From Oscillospiraceae bacterium (GTDB lineage: Bacteria > Bacillota > Clostridia > Oscillospirales > CAG-382), in assembly GCA_015064895.1 (NCBI GenBank), contig SVRI01000005.1, positions 51,090 to 115,089 of the forward strand: DNA of 64,000 nucleotides. Reading direction: 5' to 3'. Position numbers and translations under genes: made by a program. This document shows positions 59,286-64,000 of the stretch, one piece after another. The notes under the pieces are model-generated. The model was not told where the DNA came from, did no database searches, and was given only the letters and a program-made list of their open reading frames with translations. How positions within the stretch are numbered: position 1 is the stretch's first letter; the number at the start of each line of letters is the position of its first letter.

Positions 59286-60065
59286 TTATTTCAACAGATT
59301 AACAGTCAAGACACACGCTCCGAGTATTATAAGCACAACGCCGACAACACGGTTTAGCGTTTCAGGCTTTGATTTATTGGCAATTTTTGCCGCAATTCTC
59401 GCAAAAAGAAGTGTTGACAAAACACAGAACACAAGTGTCCACAAATCAGGTGCACCATCAATAGCAAAGTGGCTGACAGCACCCGTAAGTGCGGTAAATG
59501 TCATTACAAAGACGCTTGTACCAACAGCCGTTTTAAGCTCATAACCAAGAACAGTTGTGAGAACCAAAAGCATCATCATACCGCCGCCTGCACCAACAAA
59601 ACCGCAGATAAAACCAATCATTGCACCGCTGAAAATTGAACGGACAATCTGTGTCTTTTTATCAATCTTCTGCATTGATTCTTTTGTAGTCATAACAGGC
59701 TTTATTATAAATTTAACACCGAGAAGCATTGTCATAATAACCGAAAAGCTTCCCATTGTCGTGCTTGGCACAAGGCTTGAAACATAGCTTCCGACGGTTG
59801 TAAACACAAGCACCGAAAGCATCATAACAATGCCGTTCTTTATATCAAGATTTTTATTCTTTCCGTAAGTATAAGCACTTACACCGCTGGCAAGCACGTC
59901 ACTCGCAAGGGCAATACCCACAGCCTCATAAGCAGGCATACCGAGAAAGGCTATGAGCACGGGGCTTATTGCCGCCGCAGCACTCATTCCCGCAAAGCCC
60001 GTGCCGATTCCTGCTGCCGCTCCCGCAAAAAGACAAACCACAAATTTATATATTATCGGAGACAT
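59286..60065 (-). CDS. TauE/SafE-family (TSUP) membrane permease
   Basis: The 259-residue protein has eight membrane helices in two related halves: GIGTGFAGMSAAAAISPVLI early and FICGFVGAGGGMMMLLVLT after the middle. These are the hallmark glycine-rich helices of the TSUP family, which move sulfite, sulfonates or other small acids across the membrane. Direction and substrate unknown. The ATG at 60065 follows AAGGAAAG. Confidence 0.9.
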   Translation of the reverse strand: MSPIIYKFVVCLFAGAAAGIGTGFAGMSAAAAISPVLIAFLGMPAYEAVGIALASDVLASGVSAYTYGKNKNLDIKNGIVMMLSVLVFTTVGSYVSSLVPSTTMGSFSVIMTMLLGVKFIIKPVMTTKESMQKIDKKTQIVRSIFSGAMIGFICGFVGAGGGMMMLLVLTTVLGYELKTAVGTSVFVMTFTALTGAVSHFAIDGAPDLWTLVFCVLSTLLFARIAAKIANKSKPETLNRVVGVVLIILGACVLTVNLLK

Positions 60066-60175
60066 TAAATCACTTTCCTTTTCTACCACAGTATTATAGG
60101 AAGGATTTTTTAGGAAAGTTTTGTGGAATGTTGGGTGAGGTGTTAATTTTGGGTGATACGGGGGTGAAAGGGTAA

Positions 60176-61693
60176 TTATTCTAAGTCATCAAGTCTGCCT
60201 TCAAGCTCGGAATACATATCTTCCAAGTCATCTAACATACCTTCGATATTCTCAAGGCGTTCTTCAATGTTTGTAAGTTTTCCGCCGACACCGACTGTTT
60301 TTTCGGCTTCGAGAATTTCAATCAGTTCTACTTCAAATGTACCGCCTACCCCTTCAATGGGATCAAGCCGTATACCGGTAAGTATTCCGTTCCAATATCC
60401 GTTTTTTGACAGATCGACATAGTAATCACCGGAACATCCGCTTTGATAACTTACACTGGTTTTCTTAATCTCGGAAAAGCTGTTATATGCTTCGGTCTTA
60501 AAATAGATTTGAAATCTGCAATCATAAAGTTCTCTGTCAAGTACAGCTTTAAAACGTACATGAAGATACTTTGCCTTTGAAACATCCACCATTATATTTT
60601 CGTTATAAACCATGGGGTCATATCCGGTTACGGTAATATCCGATTGAACAACATCAAATTTTAAGCAATCGTCACTTTCAAGTTTTTCTGCGTTTGACAG
60701 TTGCCATTCGGATTCTTCAACCCCTTCATTATTTGTGAAATTGTATTCATAAACAACCTCGCCGTTGTTATCAAGCATTACTATTCCGTAAAGTTCAACT
60801 CTTGCAGGAATTTTCTCAACAGGATCAATCCTTATACCTGTTATCTTTCCGTTCCAAGAGAAATTTTGATTTGTATCAAACCAAACAGTTGTTATTTCAT
60901 TGGGACGGTAAAAAGATTGAAGTTTCAGCGATTCACTCCAGACAGAATTATTATCTGTAATAAAATAGAAGTTCATAAAACAGTTTGAAACAGATATTTT
61001 GCCGCCAAAGTTTTGCTGAATATTCGCCATATTGCCGCCAAACTGATTGAGAATAATATTTGCTTTTTGCAGTTTTTCCGCATCATTTCCACAAACGCTC
61101 TGAACAATGTATTTTGCAAGGGCATCGCCGTCATTCATACCGATATTTGTTTTAACTTTTATAAGAATTTTGGAAACTTTTGATGCATCAATGCAGACTT
61201 TATCATTAACTACTATAGGGTCAAAATTTTTTCCGACAACCCTATTTACAGGAGTGGCTTTAAAAACGAGCTTATTTTTTGTTTCCAAAAGTTCAGAACA
61301 ACCGACTTCCCAATCAGTTTTTTTAAAATCATCAAGTTTAGTAAAGTCAACACTATATACTTTTTTTGCATTATCAAGCACAATTCCAAGTGCCTCACTA
61401 TCATCCTTTGCAGAGAGTAAGCCAAGCATTTTTTCAAGGCGGTCAAGTCGTGCATTTATAACATCATTTTCAATATTTGAAGATGTTTCTTTATTCTTTT
61501 CAATGCCGAGAAGTTCGTCAGCAGAAACGTCAAAAAGCTTTGCAATATCGGGAATAAGAGCAAGGTCAGGGTTTGTAGCACCCGTTTCCCATTTTGAAAC
61601 AGCCTGCGATGATACATTTAGCATATCCGAAAGCTGTTCCTGCGTTATTCCTTTACTCTTTCTCAGTTCTTTTATCTTTTCGCCAAGGTTCAT
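60176..61693 (-). CDS. XRE regulator fused to two carbohydrate-binding-like domains
   Basis: The 505-residue protein starts with an HTH_XRE domain (residues 5-60, QEQLSDMLNVSSQAVSKWE). After a short helical linker come two beta-rich domains, each with a WNG-x-TGIRxDP signature (WNGKITGIRIDP near 285, WNGILTGIRLDP near 440), similar to repeats in carbohydrate-binding modules. A 40-residue leucine-rich coiled coil closes the protein. No signal or membrane segment is present, so it should be a cytosolic regulator whose ligand may be a sugar. It lies upstream of no glycosidase directly. Confidence 0.8.
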   Translation of the reverse strand: MNLGEKIKELRKSKGITQEQLSDMLNVSSQAVSKWETGATNPDLALIPDIAKLFDVSADELLGIEKNKETSSNIENDVINARLDRLEKMLGLLSAKDDSEALGIVLDNAKKVYSVDFTKLDDFKKTDWEVGCSELLETKNKLVFKATPVNRVVGKNFDPIVVNDKVCIDASKVSKILIKVKTNIGMNDGDALAKYIVQSVCGNDAEKLQKANIILNQFGGNMANIQQNFGGKISVSNCFMNFYFITDNNSVWSESLKLQSFYRPNEITTVWFDTNQNFSWNGKITGIRIDPVEKIPARVELYGIVMLDNNGEVVYEYNFTNNEGVEESEWQLSNAEKLESDDCLKFDVVQSDITVTGYDPMVYNENIMVDVSKAKYLHVRFKAVLDRELYDCRFQIYFKTEAYNSFSEIKKTSVSYQSGCSGDYYVDLSKNGYWNGILTGIRLDPIEGVGGTFEVELIEILEAEKTVGVGGKLTNIEERLENIEGMLDDLEDMYSELEGRLDDLE

Positions 61694-61716
61694 TTTCGCA
61701 CCGCCTTTCTGTAATT

Positions 61717-61745
61717 ATTGTAGCATATAGGGGTGTTTTAATCAA
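61717..61745 (-). promoter_or_regulatory. Promoter of XRE-CBM-like gene
   Basis: TTGATT and TACAAT, 17-base spacer, TGC extended -10. Confidence 0.65.
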
Positions 61746-61826
61746 CAACTTGTTTTTAGGATTTTTACAACCTATAGTTGGAAATAGCTGCCTAAAAAAG
61801 ACAGCTTTTCGAGAGTATAATAATAA

Positions 61827-62657
61827 CTAATATTGGTTATCAAAATTTATTGGATAGTCACCGTATCCCATACAGCAAGATATGCCTTTATCAGTAAGTA
61901 TTTGCATCTGCATAACTGCAAGCAAAAGGCAAACTGTAGTATGAAATCTAAGCGGTATTTCATAAGAAAGACCGAGTGCCTTATGCTTTGACTCCTTTTC
62001 AAAGAGAAGGCTGAAATTGATAAGATCGTCAAGAGTTGCACGAAGGGTGTCATCATCAAAACCGGTCTTTTCTTTAAGTTCACTATAACTTATACCGCTC
62101 ATAGAAACAACAGCAGAAAGAACAAGAATATTTCTACTTGTAAGATGACCAAAAAAGTTGCCAAATCGCTCGACATCTACTTTTTTTATATTTGAAAAGA
62201 AATCCCTTGTAACAATTGCTCCAAATCCCCTGCCCGACATCAGAGACACGCCATTCTCGTTGGAAATATGTGTTGGTTCGTCCCTCGTCCACCCATCTGT
62301 ATGTTTCATATTTCCACGACTAATGCCGTGATGGGCAGCTGAAAACATTCGCAATGCTTCTTCATAAGAATCTTTTGCCATTTGAGGCTTATCTTCCATC
62401 ACCTTATCAAATACAGTTTCATATATATTATCATATATAATATGCTCACCGCAAAGAAGATAATCAATGCTGACATTGAAATATTCAGCAATACGAGGCA
62501 GAATAATAGTATCGGGAACACTAACACCGTTTTCCCATTTAGAAACAGCCTGAAATGATATATTAATTGCATTTGCAAGCTGTTCTTGCGTTACGCCTTT
62601 AGCCTTTCTCAGTTCACAAATATTCTTAGCTACAGATATGTTTTTCAAATTGATCAC
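61827..62657 (-). CDS. XRE regulator with C-terminal winged helix-like part
   Basis: The 276-residue protein has an HTH_XRE domain at 10-65 (QEQLANAINISFQAVSKWENG) closely like that of the 505-residue neighbour. Residues 160-245 look like a second, MarR-type winged helix (ILVLSAVVSMSGISYSELKEKTGF). The middle resembles no family I know. Two DNA-binding parts in one chain are unusual. Its own start region contains CAATTAATTG, a perfect ten-base palindrome just past the -10. Confidence 0.75.
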   Translation of the reverse strand: MINLKNISVAKNICELRKAKGVTQEQLANAINISFQAVSKWENGVSVPDTIILPRIAEYFNVSIDYLLCGEHIIYDNIYETVFDKVMEDKPQMAKDSYEEALRMFSAAHHGISRGNMKHTDGWTRDEPTHISNENGVSLMSGRGFGAIVTRDFFSNIKKVDVERFGNFFGHLTSRNILVLSAVVSMSGISYSELKEKTGFDDDTLRATLDDLINFSLLFEKESKHKALGLSYEIPLRFHTTVCLLLAVMQMQILTDKGISCCMGYGDYPINFDNQY

Positions 62658-62677
62658 CTCAGCAATTAATTGATTAT

Positions 62678-62706
62678 ATTATACAAAATGCGGAGGCATA
62701 AATCAA
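62678..62706 (-). promoter_or_regulatory. Promoter of second XRE gene
   Basis: TTGATT and TATAAT, 17-base spacer; no TGn extension. The palindrome CAATTAATTG lies at about 62663-62672. Confidence 0.7.
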
Positions 62707-62747
62707 TAACTTAATTAAATACCAACTCAACTGTGGGTTGAAAGTAA

Positions 62748-63272
62748 TTACTCTCCAAATTCAGAAAATTTTCGCACTTCATTAGGATGTTCCAATAAAT
62801 ACTTAAAAGAGGCACCATCGTGAAATGATATTTCACCCAACTTTAACCCTACTCGAAAAGTGGACAAGTGAATCTTATCAAGTTCACGAACATAAAACTG
62901 AGTGCATTTCGGAAAAATAAGATATATTTTTTCTAAATTATCACTTTCTATATCAAATTCAATTTCAGGAAGTTTGAAGTGATATTCACGAGACATAGGA
63001 ATATCAATAGCACCAAACAATCCTCTCATTGCAAACACAGTAGCAGATGCGGAAATATATTCAGGTGAATTAAAACATAAACCAGTATTAAAATAGCCAA
63101 AAGGAACAATGAGCTTAACAAGAAGTATTTTTTCAGGAGTCTTAATTGCAAAAGACCAATGACCATCATCAATCTTAGACTTACGGATTCTACCTAAAAG
63201 TTCATATCCGTTTCTATTACATATATCTATGATGTCCTTATTATAATTTCGAATTTTCAACCATTTCAGCAT
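62748..63272 (-). CDS. Hypothetical soluble protein
   Basis: The 174-residue protein has no signal peptide or clear membrane helix. It begins LKWLKIRNYNKDIIDICNRNGYELLGRIRKS and has alternating hydrophobic strands in the middle. I do not recognise a family. AAAGGCGG lies before the ATG at 63272 and a promoter upstream, so it is expressed independently. It precedes the two XRE genes on the same strand without a visible terminator. Confidence 0.6.
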   Translation of the reverse strand: MLKWLKIRNYNKDIIDICNRNGYELLGRIRKSKIDDGHWSFAIKTPEKILLVKLIVPFGYFNTGLCFNSPEYISASATVFAMRGLFGAIDIPMSREYHFKLPEIEFDIESDNLEKIYLIFPKCTQFYVRELDKIHLSTFRVGLKLGEISFHDGASFKYLLEHPNEVRKFSEFGE

Positions 63273-63295
63273 TATGACACCGCCTTTACAATAAA

Positions 63296-63324
63296 AATAT
63301 AGCATAAGAATATGGTCGAGTCAA
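63296..63324 (-). promoter_or_regulatory. Promoter of hypothetical gene
   Basis: TTGACT and TATATT, 17-base spacer, TGC extended -10. Confidence 0.7.
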
Positions 63325-63356
63325 TAACTTCTAAATATAGGATATTATATAAACGA

Positions 63357-63382
63357 AAAGAGACTACCGAAGTAGTCTCTTT
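63357..63382 (-). terminator. Terminator after Leu-type repeat B
   Basis: AAAGAGACTAC and GTAGTCTCTTT pair with a short loop. Two near copies (63540-63565, 63725-63750) differ by compensated base pairs. Confidence 0.88.
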
Positions 63383-63383
63383 A

Positions 63384-63518
63384 TGGTGCATCTGTGGGAC
63401 ACGTCTGCTACGCATCCTGATTGCTCGCCGAACAAGTCGGCTCACACCATTTTACTAAAAACAACCACACAGGGTTGTTTTCTTAACGCAAAATGCCTCT
63501 TAGGGTTCAAGTCCCATC
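63384..63518 (-). repeat. tRNA-derived structured repeat, Leu type, unit B
   Basis: On the minus strand the unit begins with an inverted tRNA-Leu T-arm (GATGGGACTTGAACCC) and ends GTCCCACAGATGCACCA, a diverged tRNA 3' end. Its core is nearly identical to unit A. The outer stem is partly lost, suggesting that this copy is older. Confidence 0.88.
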
Positions 63519-63539
63519 CGAGTTTATATATACAAACGA

Positions 63540-63565
63540 AAAGAGAGTACCGAAGTACTCTCTTT
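63540..63565 (-). terminator. Terminator after Leu-type repeat A
   Basis: AAAGAGAGTAC and GTACTCTCTTT pair around a four-base loop. Confidence 0.9.
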
Positions 63566-63566
63566 G

Positions 63567-63703
63567 TGGTGCGGCTGATGGGACGCGTCTGCTACGCATC
63601 CTAATTGCTCGCCGAACAAGTCGGCTCACACCATTTTACTAAAAACAACCACACAGGGTTGTTTTCTTAACGCAAAATGCCCTCTTAGGGTTCAAGTCCC
63701 ATC
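63567..63703 (-). repeat. tRNA-derived structured repeat, Leu type, unit A
   Basis: The 137-base unit starts with inverted T-arm GATGGGACTTGAACCC and ends with the exact tRNA-Leu 3' end GTCCCATCAGCCGCACCA. The core contains AAAACAACC pairing with GGTTGTTTT inside a CATTTT/AAAATG stem, then GCCGA pairing with TCGGC. With the flanking terminator the repeat period is about 184 bases. It aligns with the Glu-type unit at 30614-30750. Confidence 0.92.
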
Positions 63704-63724
63704 AAATTATATTTACATAAACGA

Positions 63725-63750
63725 AAAGAGTGTACCGAAGTACACTCTTT
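63725..63750 (-). terminator. Terminator after tRNA-Leu
   Basis: AAAGAGTGTAC and GTACACTCTTT pair around a four-base loop directly after the tRNA CCA end. Confidence 0.9.
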
Positions 63751-63751
63751 G

Positions 63752-63836
63752 TGGTGCGGCTGATGGGACTTGAACCCATACGAAGTACATCACACGCCCC
63801 TCAAACGTGCGCGTCTGCCAGTTCCGCCACAGCCGC
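63752..63836 (-). tRNA. tRNA-Leu (GAG anticodon)
   Basis: Eighty-five bases with encoded CCA and a long variable arm. GCGGCTG pairs with CAGCCGC, anticodon loop TTGAGGG gives GAG, and the T-arm is TGGGTTCAAGTCCCA. It follows the 5S gene by about 40 bases and is probably part of the rRNA transcript. Confidence 0.95.
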
Positions 63837-63876
63837 ATATTGCAGAAGAGGATTTTTTCTGCCTCTCAAAGAGAGG

Positions 63877-63994
<118 letters not shown>

Positions 63995-64000
63995 TCTGAG

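Noticed and set aside
63383..63604. Short plus-strand open frames over 63383-63604 and 63730-63999
   Set aside because: They translate the tRNA-derived repeats, tRNA-Leu and 5S rRNA. Such frames are a known source of false proteins.
63384..63703. Repeats as plain tRNA pseudogenes
   Set aside because: They have no 5' tRNA half, D-arm or anticodon arm. The leading T-arm is inverted and the core is shared between Leu and Glu loci, which simple decay would not produce.
63384..63703. Repeats as integrase attachment-site remnants
   Set aside because: Attachment duplications would be direct repeats of the tRNA 3' end; here the first T-arm is inverted, and no integrase is present.
63357..63750. Possible CRISPR array
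   Set aside because: Two copies with a period of about 184 bases, tRNA-derived ends and terminators do not fit short repeats with unique spacers; no cas genes are present.

Overview
The window looks like part of a chromosome of a Gram-positive, spore-forming Clostridia-type Firmicute, probably a gut organism. The grounds are a sporulation sigma factor G gene, a tryptophan T-box leader, a glycine riboswitch, SLH and copper-amine-oxidase-like surface proteins, strong AGGAGG ribosome binding sites, a low-to-mid GC content, and many intracellular glycosidases. I cannot assign a family or genus. About 53 protein genes are supported, mostly on the minus strand, plus four tRNAs, one 5S rRNA, two riboregulators and one insertion sequence.

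Layout. 1-3.0 kb: gpsA, wecB and a ceramidase-like gene cut by the window edge. 3.1-7.8 kb: an operon of DUF5131 protein, lipoprotein amidase and GH78-like rhamnosidase, then a GH29 fucosidase. 7.9-14.2 kb: a small membrane protein, rpmB, pcrA, a GH116-like protein and queA. 14.2-19.2 kb: an EamA exporter, nadC, nadB and a Na+-dependent amino-acid transporter. 19.35-21.16 kb: an IS1595-type element with a passenger gene, inserted next to the trpB stop codon. 21.2-24.7 kb: trpB with its Trp T-box, and back to back with it a glycine riboswitch and AGCS symporter. 24.8-30.1 kb: DUF1846 protein, a SLOG/ribbon-helix-helix pair, GH20 hexosaminidase and a YgjP-like metalloprotease. 30.1-30.85 kb: tRNA-Gln, two tRNA-Glu genes and a tRNA-derived structured repeat. 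30.8-38.1 kb: acyltransferase, zinc-ribbon protein, ppdK, sigG, a CxxCxGxG lipoprotein with its XRE repressor candidate, and an inositol-phosphatase-like gene. 38.1-49.2 kb: LysR/EamA pair, GH1 and GH2 glycosidases, a nitrilase-GDPD fusion, an SGNH hydrolase, and a ROK-kinase/nagA operon. 49.4-60.1 kb: SbcD-like phosphoesterase, SLH protein, NAT-type acyltransferase, surface protein, two tandem TIM-barrel isomerases, a GrpB-pyrophosphatase fusion, an acetylesterase and a TauE/SafE permease. 60.2-64 kb: two XRE regulators, one fused to carbohydrate-binding-like domains, then two tandem tRNA-derived repeats, tRNA-Leu and 5S rRNA at the end of an rRNA operon.

How it fits together. Many genes cleave or trim oligosaccharides (GH78, GH29, GH116-like, GH20, GH1, GH2, nagA with ROK, acetylesterase, isomerases). 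None of the glycosidases has a visible signal peptide, so they probably act on imported oligosaccharides in the cytosol. Amino-acid handling is under RNA control (Trp T-box, glycine riboswitch).

The most unusual signals are not proteins. (1) A repeat family of about 137 bp sits directly downstream of tRNA-Glu and tRNA-Leu. It shares a conserved structured core, but its ends copy the T-arm and CCA end of whichever tRNA lies next to it. (2) Four genes (rpmB, trpB, ppdK, ROK) carry the same double-hairpin module touching their stop codon. Its distal hairpin has unrelated, fully compensated arms but a conserved seven-base loop. The insertion sequence has landed inside one of these modules. All function statements are from sequence reading alone; no database search was run.
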